A DNA stretch of 64,000 bases from Prevotella sp. UBA2754. GTDB lineage: Bacteria > Bacteroidota > Bacteroidia > Bacteroidales > Bacteroidaceae. Shown piece by piece: positions 26,818 through 34,754 of the stretch. The notes beneath the pieces are model-generated. The model was not told the DNA's origin, made no database searches, and worked only from the letters and a program-made list of their open reading frames with translations. Position 1 is the stretch's first letter. Each line of letters begins with the position of its first letter. The stretch is from assembly GCA_002353295.1 (NCBI GenBank), contig DEJG01000019.1, forward strand, positions 831-64,830, given 5' to 3'. Position numbers and translations under genes: made by a program.

Positions 26818-28113
26818 TTATCTCCTTCTTCTTCTCTTAGAAGACTTTTTCTTTCCGCCACGTGCCTTGCTACGCCAACGAGCCTTTGACTTGCTGCCGC
26901 GACGAGCTTTGCTATGGCGACCAATACGGCCCTTGCGGCCCTTCTTCCATGAACGTTTGCTCTTATGGTAATAGGTGGGGGTATAATCGTTTACCTCTAC
27001 CTGTATGCGGTTGGTTAACAGTTCGCTAGCTCTATAGTTGGCGATTGCATCCTCTTGTTCAATGAACTTGTTGACATCGGTCAAGGGCAAGCGGAGCGCA
27101 TACTGTTCATCTGGATTGGCAGGGATGATATCGCGACGATACATCGGATTGAGGGCACGAATCATCTCTATGTCCAGATGCAACACACTGGCAATCTGTT
27201 CGAAGTGGATTTTCTTGCTTACCATCACCGTATCTGTCTGAGCCGGCAGACGACTGGCCATCGGACAGATGTTATGTAGTGAATAGTAGGTCATCATATA
27301 GTTGGCAGCGATGAAGGCAGGCACATAACCACGAGTCTCTCTGGGCAGATAAGGATAGATTTGCCAATAATCCTTTGAACCGCCTGAGCGTTGGATGGCC
27401 TTGCTAACATTACCTGGACCACAGTTGTAGGCTGCAATCACCAAATTCCAATCACCAAACACCTTATAGAGATCACTCAGCAGATGGGCAGCTGCATACG
27501 AAGCCTTGATAGGATCGCGACGCTCATCGACCAGTGAGTTGATTTTGAGGTCGTATTGCTTACCTGTAGCCAGCATAAACTGCCAAAGACCAGTAGCTCC
27601 CACACGCGATACAGCACGAGGATTCAGTGCCGACTCGATGACGGGAAGATATTTCAGTTCGAGAGGCACTTGATAGGTTTCGAGTGCTTCCTCAAAGATA
27701 GGCATGTAGAAATTGCCTGCACCAAGACAATAGGAGACAGTGCCACGCAGGCGTTGCGCATAGCGGTCGATAAAGTTCTGGACAACATTATTGTGAGCCA
27801 TTTCCATCACAGTAGGCATGCGTGACAGACGCTCGATATAGGTCTCGACAGGATAGTAAGGATTCTCATTCTTCAGGTTGCAGTCTTCCTCAGTAAGATA
27901 GGTCTTGGCCATATACTCATTAAGCAGACTGTCGAGGTCGTAAGTCATAGCTTCAGGAAAGTCTATCACCTCCTCATGGCCACTTTTATCAGTGACGATG
28001 AGTTCATCCTCTTCATCAGTTTCGTTGTTTTCATCTACGATAATCTGTGCTTGCACAGAAATGGATATGCCAAACAGGATGGCGAGCAGCATCAGTAATT
28101 TCTTGCTTATCAT
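26818..28113 (-). CDS. Membrane-bound lytic murein transglycosylase (MltD type) with polybasic tail
   Basis: This 431-residue protein starts MISKKLLMLLAILFG (signal peptide ending VQAQ). The SLT domain has the catalytic Glu in PVIESALNP, then GATGLWQFM and AAYNCGPGNV. A LysM-like region (FEQIASVLHLDIEMIRALNP) follows. The last 45 or so residues are almost entirely Arg, Lys, Ser and Gly, ending RRRRR. Such a tail could hold the enzyme to anionic envelope polymers or nucleic acid (inference). A longer start at 28152 would overlap the upstream gene and is not needed. Confidence 0.9.
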   Translation of the reverse strand: MISKKLLMLLAILFGISISVQAQIIVDENNETDEEDELIVTDKSGHEEVIDFPEAMTYDLDSLLNEYMAKTYLTEEDCNLKNENPYYPVETYIERLSRMPTVMEMAHNNVVQNFIDRYAQRLRGTVSYCLGAGNFYMPIFEEALETYQVPLELKYLPVIESALNPRAVSRVGATGLWQFMLATGKQYDLKINSLVDERRDPIKASYAAAHLLSDLYKVFGDWNLVIAAYNCGPGNVSKAIQRSGGSKDYWQIYPYLPRETRGYVPAFIAANYMMTYYSLHNICPMASRLPAQTDTVMVSKKIHFEQIASVLHLDIEMIRALNPMYRRDIIPANPDEQYALRLPLTDVNKFIEQEDAIANYRASELLTNRIQVEVNDYTPTYYHKSKRSWKKGRKGRIGRHSKARRGSKSKARWRSKARGGKKKSSKRRRRR

Positions 28114-28133
28114 TCTTAATTTGGTTTTGTTTT

Positions 28134-28883
28134 TTAAAAATTCAACTTGCAATTGACTCCAAGTGACTGAGCCTGTAGCGGATTTCCCCCAGAATGGTTG
28201 GGAATCACGGCAGGTTCGACTTTCAAACTGAGGTCTTTGGATATGTCGAAGGCCGATAGTTCGGCGTCTACGTAAGCATCGATGACGGACAGGGCATATA
28301 CGCCAATCATCACAAAGATACTTAAGTCACGCCAACGACGATATTTATCCTTACGGTTCTTGAAAATTTCCTTATATCGGGCTTCGTTCGAACTGTTAAT
28401 AGTTACGCCCAAGTGCAGGAATTTGTTGTAGCTGGCTGTACCTGGGTCACTATCCATCAAATCCAGATAAGCCTGCGAATAGTCTTTGTACATCATATTG
28501 TTCCATGAAAGTGCATAGATACAACCAATGAAACCTCCATAGATAATGGGTAACTTCCAGTACTTGCGATTGTATATCTGTCCGCCACCGGGTATTACCA
28601 AAGCCAGCCAGAGAGCCCGTTTGGGATCAGGACGCCATGTGCTCCAGTCGCGTTTGGGCTTGACCATCTTGGTTGAGTCGATCAGCACTGATTGGACAGG
28701 CTCTTCCTGAACGGTGATAATAGTATCTTCACGTGTTAGCGAGTCGATGCGAGCCATCATGATGGCGATGCTGTCCGGAGGTGTCACACGATGTTGCGTC
28801 TGGGCCGTCACATGTAGTCCAGTCATCATCATCATCGTGATAGTCAGTGCTCGAAACAGGAATATGATTCTTAGATGTCTCAA
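28134..28883 (-). CDS. DUF5683 domain membrane protein
   Basis: This 249-residue protein has a signal peptide ending VTAQ. The DUF5683 core WRPDPKRALWLALVIPGGGQIYNRKYWKLPIIYGG carries hydrophobic segments, and a further hydrophobic segment (SIFVMIGVYALSVIDAYVDA) follows. The GGGQIYN stretch resembles TM2-type domains. It lies between parB and mltD in a gene order common to Bacteroidales. The function is unknown; the neighbours suggest cell envelope or division. Confidence 0.85.
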   Translation of the reverse strand: MRHLRIIFLFRALTITMMMMTGLHVTAQTQHRVTPPDSIAIMMARIDSLTREDTIITVQEEPVQSVLIDSTKMVKPKRDWSTWRPDPKRALWLALVIPGGGQIYNRKYWKLPIIYGGFIGCIYALSWNNMMYKDYSQAYLDLMDSDPGTASYNKFLHLGVTINSSNEARYKEIFKNRKDKYRRWRDLSIFVMIGVYALSVIDAYVDAELSAFDISKDLSLKVEPAVIPNHSGGNPLQAQSLGVNCKLNF

Positions 28884-28895
28884 ATCGGATATGCT

Positions 28896-29822
28896 TTATT
28901 TGTTGTTGACACTATCAAGGGCGTTCATGATACGCTCCAATTCCTCTTCATTGTTAAAGGCAATGCTTATTTTCCCTTTTCCTTTGGGTGAACAAGTCAT
29001 CTGTACCTTGGTTTGGAAGAATTGGGCAAGTCGCTGTCTCAGGATAGAGAATTCTTCGGGCAGTTGCCTTTTTGCAGGTACTTTTCCCTTAGAAGTATTG
29101 ATATCCTCACCATTCTTCAATGCCTGAACCATTTCCTCTACCTTGCGTACGGAGTACTGTTGTTTCTGGATTTCCTTGAAGAGTTTGATCTGTGTAGAAG
29201 GACTGTCAATAGCCAGTAGTGCACGGGCATGCCCCATATCGATTTCATGGTTTTTCAACGCCATCTGTACTTGAGCAGGTAGTTTCAACAGACGCAAGTA
29301 GTTGGTGACTGCAGCACGACTTTTACCAACGCGCTTTGAAATTTTATCCTGTGTCATACCAGTCGACTCAGCCAAATGCTGATAAGCCAGTGCCACCTCG
29401 ATGGCATTCAGGTCTTCACGCTGGATATTCTCCACCAAGGCCATTTCCATCACGCCTTCATCCTCTACGGTACGGATATATGCTGGAATGCTTGTCAGAC
29501 CTGCCAACTGAGATGCACGCCAGCGGCGCTCTCCGGCAATAATCTGATACTTGCCGTTATTCATTTGGCGGAGCGTGATAGGTTGGATAATACCCACCTC
29601 TTTTATACTGTTGGCCAAATCCTGAAGAGCCTCTTGGTCGAACTCGCGACGGGGCTGGTTAGGATTGGGCTCAATCTGAGATATTTCTATTTCGTTGAGA
29701 TTCGAACTCCCTTGTGTACGAACATCTCCTGTATCAATCAGTGCATCCAGTCCACGGCCTCCACCGATGTCATCGAGTCCGCGTCCTAGCACACTTCTGT
29801 CGTATTTCTTTCTTACTGCCAT
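28896..29822 (-). CDS. parB: Chromosome partitioning protein ParB
   Basis: This 308-residue protein binds parS and spreads on DNA. It has the N-terminal ParB domain (IEPNPNQPRREFD, then the CTPase motif GERRWRAS), the helix-turn-helix region (MTQDKISKRVGKSRAAVTNYLRLL) and a C-terminal dimerisation domain. It follows parA in an operon, separated by a 7-nt repeat. A near-origin position is common for parAB but no origin features are seen. Confidence 0.95.
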   Translation of the reverse strand: MAVRKKYDRSVLGRGLDDIGGGRGLDALIDTGDVRTQGSSNLNEIEISQIEPNPNQPRREFDQEALQDLANSIKEVGIIQPITLRQMNNGKYQIIAGERRWRASQLAGLTSIPAYIRTVEDEGVMEMALVENIQREDLNAIEVALAYQHLAESTGMTQDKISKRVGKSRAAVTNYLRLLKLPAQVQMALKNHEIDMGHARALLAIDSPSTQIKLFKEIQKQQYSVRKVEEMVQALKNGEDINTSKGKVPAKRQLPEEFSILRQRLAQFFQTKVQMTCSPKGKGKISIAFNNEEELERIMNALDSVNNK

Positions 29823-29828
29823 AATTCT

Positions 29829-29863
29829 GCTATTTGCTAAAAGCTATTTGCCATTAGCTGTTT
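29829..29863. repeat. 7-nt repeat between parA and parB
   Basis: Units gctattt, gctaaaa, gctattt, gccatta, gctgttt recur with a G every 7 nt (29829 to 29857). The parA stop codon (29854-29856) lies inside the array, as at three other genes in the window. Confidence 0.75.
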
Positions 29864-30618
29864 TTGTTAATAATCTCCTTTGCCAATGCCAGATGAGTCT
29901 TGGCACCAGAGGAATCAGCATCATAGAGAATGACAGGTAGTCCGTGACTGGGGCTCTCGGACAATTTGACATTACGCTGGATAACGGTTTTGAATACCAG
30001 TTCCTGGAAGTGGCGCTTCACCTCGTCGTAAATCTGGTTGGCCAGACGCAGGCGAGAGTCGTACATGGTCAGTAGGAAACCTTCAATTTCCAGCTTCGGA
30101 TTGAGTTTGCTCTTGATAATACGGATGGTATTGAGCAATTTGCTGATACCCTCCAGTGCAAAATATTCACATTGCACAGGGATTATCACCGAATTAGCTG
30201 CAGTCAGAGCATTGACGGTAATCAAACCCAGTGATGGTGAACAGTCAATCAGAATATAGTCATAGTCATCGCGAATGGGTTCCAATACCTTTCCGATGAT
30301 ATTCTCTCTGTCTTTTAGATTCAACATTTCTATCTCGGCACCCACCAAATCAATATGGCTTGGAATGATGTCAAGACCTTCAATATCAGTGGTGTAGATA
30401 GCATCACGAACATCGGCTTTGTCAATGATGCATTCGTATAAAGAACATTCCACTTCTTGAATATTCACACCAAGTCCACTGGAGGCATTGGCCTGAGGAT
30501 CGGCATCAACCACGAGTACGGTCTTCTCCAGTGTGGCGAGTGAGGCGGCAAGGTTGATGGTCGTAGTTGTCTTACCAACACCGCCTTTTTGATTTGCTAA
30601 AGCTATAATCTTTCCCAT
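29854..30618 (-). CDS. parA: Chromosome partitioning ATPase ParA
   Basis: This 254-residue deviant-Walker ATPase drives chromosome segregation with ParB. The motif KGGVGKTTTTINLAASL starts at residue 11. Further conserved blocks are VVDADPQANASSGLG and DYILIDCSPSLGLIT. The start MGKIIALANQ (30618) is preferred; a TTG start at 30654 would fall in the promoter box. It leads the operon parA-parB-DUF5683-mltD-rel-pectinesterase. Confidence 0.96.
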   Translation of the reverse strand: MGKIIALANQKGGVGKTTTTINLAASLATLEKTVLVVDADPQANASSGLGVNIQEVECSLYECIIDKADVRDAIYTTDIEGLDIIPSHIDLVGAEIEMLNLKDRENIIGKVLEPIRDDYDYILIDCSPSLGLITVNALTAANSVIIPVQCEYFALEGISKLLNTIRIIKSKLNPKLEIEGFLLTMYDSRLRLANQIYDEVKRHFQELVFKTVIQRNVKLSESPSHGLPVILYDADSSGAKTHLALAKEIINKNS

Positions 30619-30651
30619 ATTCAATCTTACACTTTTGTGTATATTAGGTTG

Positions 30652-30659
30652 CAAAGGTA
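30652..30659 (-). promoter_or_regulatory. -7 promoter box of the parA-rel operon
   Basis: The reverse strand reads TACCTTTG, 33 nt before the parA ATG. No other consensus box was noticed in the short gaps downstream, so one promoter may serve six genes. Confidence 0.65.
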
Positions 30660-30702
30660 CTAATTTTTATGGTAGAATCAGACATTTCTCCCACTTTTTT
30701 AT

Positions 30703-30710
30703 TAATTTTG
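30703..30710 (+). promoter_or_regulatory. -7 promoter box of surE
   Basis: TAATTTTG lies 20 nt before the surE ATG. The -33 element is unclear. Confidence 0.55.
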
Positions 30711-30730
30711 CAGCCAAATAGGATTTTTTA

Positions 30731-31501
30731 ATGAAAAACGGGAAGCCTTTTATTTTGATTTCCAATGATGATGGCTATAAGGCAAAGGGTATTCATTGCC
30801 TTGTAGAGATGATTCGAGATATGGCCGATATATTGGTGTGTGCACCAGATGGTGGGCGCAGCGGGTATGCCTGCGCTTTTACAGCAGGCACTCCGCTAAC
30901 ACTGACCAAACGTAGTAAAGAGAAAGGTGTTGAGGTTTGGTCGTGCAGTGGCACACCTGTGGACAGTGTAAAATTAGCACTGGACGAACTATGTCGCAAT
31001 CGCTACCCACAGATGGTGATTGGAGGTATCAATCATGGCGACAATGCCTCAGTCAATACACATTATAGTGGAACGATGGGGGTCACTCTGGAAGGTTGTA
31101 TGAAATATATACCTTCGGTGGCTTTCTCGTTGTGTTCGCATGATCCTGATGCCGATTTCACGCCGTTGCGTACCTATATCCGCAAAATAGTACGTAAAGT
31201 GCTTGACGATGGTCTGCCCAAAGGTGTCTGCCTGAATGTCAATTTTCCCGTGGTTGACGCTTTTAAAGGTGTTAGAATTTGTCGTATGGCCCCAGGTACC
31301 TGGTATGATGAAACAGAAAAGCACCATCATGCCCGTGGTTATGACTATTGGTGGATGGTCGGAAAATATAGGAATGATGATCCTGAGGCTGAAGATACAG
31401 ACAATTGGGCACTGACGCATGGCTATGTGGCAATCACGCCTACGAAGATTGACGTGACATCCTACGAGATGATTGAACAGATGAAAGATTGGGATTTATG
31501 A
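30731..31501 (+). CDS. surE: 5'/3'-nucleotidase SurE
   Basis: This 256-residue metal-dependent phosphatase acts on nucleoside monophosphates. The metal-binding ILISNDDGY is at residues 8-16, and SGTPVDSVKLAL and GGINHGDNAS follow; all are family hallmarks. Its TGA overlaps the lpxB ATG by 4 nt. The run of genes links nucleotide turnover with lipid A synthesis and purine uptake. Confidence 0.94.
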   Translation: MKNGKPFILISNDDGYKAKGIHCLVEMIRDMADILVCAPDGGRSGYACAFTAGTPLTLTKRSKEKGVEVWSCSGTPVDSVKLALDELCRNRYPQMVIGGINHGDNASVNTHYSGTMGVTLEGCMKYIPSVAFSLCSHDPDADFTPLRTYIRKIVRKVLDDGLPKGVCLNVNFPVVDAFKGVRICRMAPGTWYDETEKHHHARGYDYWWMVGKYRNDDPEAEDTDNWALTHGYVAITPTKIDVTSYEMIEQMKDWDL

Positions 31502-32646
31502 AATATTATCTGATAGTAGGCGAAGCGAGTGGCGACCTTCATGCATCCCATCTGATGCAGTCACTTAAGCAACAAGATTCAGAAGCGGAATTCCGCTTTT
31601 TCGGAGGAGACCTAATGACTGCAGTGGGAGGCACTCGTGTGAAACACTATAGCGAACTGGCTTATATGGGTTTCGTCCCTGTTCTGCTTCATCTTCCCGC
31701 CATCCTTCGCAATATGAAGATGTGTCAAGAGGATATCCTTCAATGGCAGCCAGATGCTGTCATCCTCGTGGACTATCCAGGCTTTAATCTCAAGATAGCC
31801 GAATATCTCAAAAAGCAACGGCTGATATCCAATAGTCAAAAGCCTCAAATCTATTATTACATTTCCCCCAAGATATGGGCATGGAAGGAGTATCGTATTA
31901 AAAATATCAAACGCGATGTGGACGAACTTTTCTCCATCCTGCCCTTTGAGGTCGATTTCTTCGAGAAGAAACATCATTACCCTATCCACTATGTGGGAAA
32001 TCCGACAGCTCAAGAAGTACGTGACTACCTTAAAGTCCAAAGCCAAGAGCCAAGAGCCAATGGCAAAAAGCCTGTCATAGCGCTTCTTGCAGGCTCTCGC
32101 AAACAGGAAATCAAGGATAATCTGCCTGCCATGATTGATGCTACACGTCATCTGGCAGGACAGTATGACATCGTGCTGGCTGGTGCTCCCAGCATCGCCC
32201 CCGATTATTATGAGCAGTTCTTGGACGGCAGCAGTGTACGGCTTGTTGTCAACGAAACATACCCATTGCTAGCGCAAGCCACTGCGGCTCTTGTTACAAG
32301 TGGTACAGCCACTTTGGAAACCTGTATGTTCCGAGTGCCTCAGGTGGTGTGCTATGAGACACCCATCCCTCAGGTGATAGCTTTCTTGAAGAAGCATTTT
32401 ATCAAGGTGAAGTATATTTCATTGGTCAATCTGATAGCCGATCGTGAAGTAGTGCCTGAACTGGTTGCTGATACTTTCAGTGTGGAGAATATACGTCATC
32501 ATTTGGAAGCCATACTGCCTGGTGGTGAGGCTCGTCAGCAGATGTTGGAAGGTTACGAAGAGGTGCATCATCGCTTGGGCGACAGTCATGCACCAGATGT
32601 GGCAGCTCGGAAAATCTATGAAATACTAAATCACAATAATAATTAA
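31498..32646 (+). CDS. lpxB: Lipid-A-disaccharide synthase
   Basis: This 382-residue GT19 glycosyltransferase forms the lipid A disaccharide from UDP-diacylglucosamine and lipid X. Hallmarks are MKYYLIVGEASGDLHAS, ILVDYPGFNLKIAEYLK, YYISPKIWAWKEYRIKNI and VTSGTATLE. A stretch reading VQSQEPRANGKK, between the two Rossmann halves, is encoded by a 7-nt repeat at 32032-32073. ATGA overlap with surE implies coupled translation. Confidence 0.94.
   Translation: MKYYLIVGEASGDLHASHLMQSLKQQDSEAEFRFFGGDLMTAVGGTRVKHYSELAYMGFVPVLLHLPAILRNMKMCQEDILQWQPDAVILVDYPGFNLKIAEYLKKQRLISNSQKPQIYYYISPKIWAWKEYRIKNIKRDVDELFSILPFEVDFFEKKHHYPIHYVGNPTAQEVRDYLKVQSQEPRANGKKPVIALLAGSRKQEIKDNLPAMIDATRHLAGQYDIVLAGAPSIAPDYYEQFLDGSSVRLVVNETYPLLAQATAALVTSGTATLETCMFRVPQVVCYETPIPQVIAFLKKHFIKVKYISLVNLIADREVVPELVADTFSVENIRHHLEAILPGGEARQQMLEGYEEVHHRLGDSHAPDVAARKIYEILNHNNN
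32032..32073. repeat. 7-nt repeat inside lpxB
   Basis: Units aaagtcc, aaagcca, agagcca, agagcca, atggcaa, aaagcct have G every 7 nt from 32035 to 32070. The 42-nt length preserves the frame. It encodes an interdomain linker, just as in cls. Confidence 0.8.
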
Positions 32647-32653
32647 TAATCGT

Positions 32654-33970
32654 ATGAAAGCATTTTTATCTTGGTTGGGGTTTGATTCCCAAAAACATTC
32701 CATTAAAGTGGAGATGATGGCTGGCCTGACAACGTTCCTCACGATGTCTTACATCTTGGCTGTCAATCCGATTATCCTGGGTGACGCAGGAATGGAAAAA
32801 GGTGCTGTTTTTTCAGCAACGGTGATAGCGGCTGTCGTAGCCACTTGTGTGATGGCTTTTTATGCTAAGATGCCTTTTGCCTTGGCATCGGGTATGGGTC
32901 TGAATGCCTTCTTTGCCTATACGTTGGTCATCGTGATGGGCTACTCATGGCAGGAGGCTTTGGCTGCTGTGTTGATTGAGGGTATTTTCTTTATTATCCT
33001 GACAGTATTGAAAATCCGTGAGGCCATCATCAACGCTATCCCCCTTAATATCCGTTATTCTATCTCGGTGGGTATCGGTCTGTTCATCGCCTTTATCGGA
33101 CTAAAGAATGGTGGTATCGTAGTTGTTAATGAGGCTACAGTCACTGGCTTGGGTCCTTGGACACCAACCTCTGTGGTCGCTGTCTGTGGCATTCTTCTGG
33201 GAGCCATTCTGCTGACGTTAAAGGTACGTGGTGCACTGTTCTATACGATTCTCATCATGACCGTTGTGGGTATTCCTTTCGGCGTGACACAGATTCCTGA
33301 TAACTTCACCATTCTGAGTATGCCTCATTCCATCGAACCAGTGGCTCTGCAGATGGATTTTTCGCGTTTCATCTCATTGGATATCGAATATTATATCGTT
33401 GTAGCCACCCTATTGTTCATGGACCTTTTCGATACCATCGGTACATTGATTGGTGCTTCTACAGGTGCTGGGATGGCGGATAAGGAAACTGGAAAAATTC
33501 ACAACCTCAACAAAGCATTGATGGCCGATGCCGTTGGTACTACTGTTGGTGCCCTTTGCGGTACGTCTACTGTTACCACTTATGTGGAAAGTACTACTGG
33601 TATTGTTGAAGGTGGTCGTACGGGACTCACAGCGCTCACAGTAGCAGGTCTTTTCTTCTTGGCCCTCTTCTTCTCACCAATCTTCCTCATTATTCCTTCT
33701 GCAGCTACTACCAGTGCGCTGTTCTTGGTGGGTGTCATGATGTTGCGCCAGATTATACATATCGATTTCGTGGATTTCTCCGAGGCAATGCCTTGTTTCA
33801 TGACCATGCTGATGATGCCCTTCACAGCCAGTATCTCTGAGGGTATTGTTCTCGGTATGCTCTCATACGTATTGGTGAAGGTATGCGCGGGTCGTTACCG
33901 TGAGATTTCTGCTACGATGTATATCCTTGCGGCTTTCTTCATATTAAAATATGTCGCTCCATTGATTTGA
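32654..33970 (+). CDS. NCS2/AzgA-type purine permease
   Basis: This 438-residue inner-membrane protein has about 12-14 hydrophobic segments. The AzgA-like motifs TTFLTMSYILAVNP, FALASGMGLNAFFAYT and DLFDTIGTLIGAS are clear. Family members import guanine, hypoxanthine or adenine with protons. It lies 7 nt after lpxB and 23 nt before a DUF5020 outer-membrane protein. With surE in the same operon, a purine-salvage role is plausible. Confidence 0.92.
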   Translation: MKAFLSWLGFDSQKHSIKVEMMAGLTTFLTMSYILAVNPIILGDAGMEKGAVFSATVIAAVVATCVMAFYAKMPFALASGMGLNAFFAYTLVIVMGYSWQEALAAVLIEGIFFIILTVLKIREAIINAIPLNIRYSISVGIGLFIAFIGLKNGGIVVVNEATVTGLGPWTPTSVVAVCGILLGAILLTLKVRGALFYTILIMTVVGIPFGVTQIPDNFTILSMPHSIEPVALQMDFSRFISLDIEYYIVVATLLFMDLFDTIGTLIGASTGAGMADKETGKIHNLNKALMADAVGTTVGALCGTSTVTTYVESTTGIVEGGRTGLTALTVAGLFFLALFFSPIFLIIPSAATTSALFLVGVMMLRQIIHIDFVDFSEAMPCFMTMLMMPFTASISEGIVLGMLSYVLVKVCAGRYREISATMYILAAFFILKYVAPLI

Positions 33971-33993
33971 TAAAACATATTATATATAACATT

Positions 33994-34707
33994 ATGAAAA
34001 AAATTTTTTTAGCATTCGCGTTGCTCGTATCATGCATGACGGTTAGCGCACAGAACATTCAGATTCACTATGATTTTGGTCGTAACATTTACACAGGCGA
34101 GGAGTCTGATCGCCAGAAAGTCACTGTCACTCTCGAACAGTTCAAGGCCGACAAGTTGGGTTCTTGGTATTATTTTGTCGATGTTGATTTGACCAAGAAT
34201 TTCTTCCGTAGTGCTTACACCGAGATTTCTCGTGAGTTTAATTTAGGTAAGAACTCTCCTTTTGCTGCTCATATCGAATACAACGGAGGTGTGCATCATA
34301 AGAGTGGTTCGTTCCAGCAGGCAGGTCTGATAGGTGCTGCCTACAATGGTCATTCTGCCGATTTCTCTAAGACTTGGTCTGTGCAGTTGCTCTATAAGCA
34401 GTTCTTTAAGAGTTATGAGAATACCCATTCTTACGCCAGTGCACAGCTGACTGGTGTGTGGGGACTGACTTTTGCTAACAAGAAATGTACATTCTCAGGA
34501 TTCATTGACTTTTGGCGTGGTGAGAAAGCTAACAGACATGGTTGTCTGGTCATCCTGACCGAGCCCCAGTTCTGGTACAATGTTACTGACCATTTCAGTG
34601 TTGGTACAGAAATGGAGTTCTCTAACAATTTCGTCTATAACTCTGATCCAGAAAGCAGCAAGACTTTCTTCTGGAACCCAACTTTGGCTGTTAAGTTCAA
34701 TTTCTAA
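33994..34707 (+). CDS. DUF5020 outer-membrane protein (Tsx-like)
   Basis: This 237-residue protein has a signal peptide ending TVSAQ. Its remainder has alternating beta strands (IQIHYDFGRNIYTGEES, WYYFVDVDLTKNFF) and an aromatic C-terminal end (LAVKFNF) typical of a beta-barrel. DUF5020 proteins are related to Tsx-type nucleoside channels (family knowledge). Position after a purine permease supports nucleoside or base uptake. The start at 33994 is chosen because a longer one overlaps the permease end and spoils the signal peptide. Confidence 0.82.
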   Translation: MKKIFLAFALLVSCMTVSAQNIQIHYDFGRNIYTGEESDRQKVTVTLEQFKADKLGSWYYFVDVDLTKNFFRSAYTEISREFNLGKNSPFAAHIEYNGGVHHKSGSFQQAGLIGAAYNGHSADFSKTWSVQLLYKQFFKSYENTHSYASAQLTGVWGLTFANKKCTFSGFIDFWRGEKANRHGCLVILTEPQFWYNVTDHFSVGTEMEFSNNFVYNSDPESSKTFFWNPTLAVKFNF

Positions 34708-34712
34708 AAATG

Positions 34713-34748
34713 ATAATCGCTCAGTATTCAATATTACTGAGCGATTAT
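34713..34748. terminator. Bidirectional terminator
   Basis: A 14-bp perfect stem (ATAATCGCTCAGTA with its complement) and an 8-nt loop are flanked by A and T runs, between convergent genes. Confidence 0.9.
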
Positions 34749-34754
34749 TTTTTC

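Noticed and set aside
30619..30654. Longer parA start (TTG at 30654)
   Set aside because: It falls within the -7 box, and ParA proteins start with the MGKIIALANQKGG-like sequence found at 30618. Similar extended starts of the M15 peptidase, rsfS and the flippase gene were rejected for the same reason.
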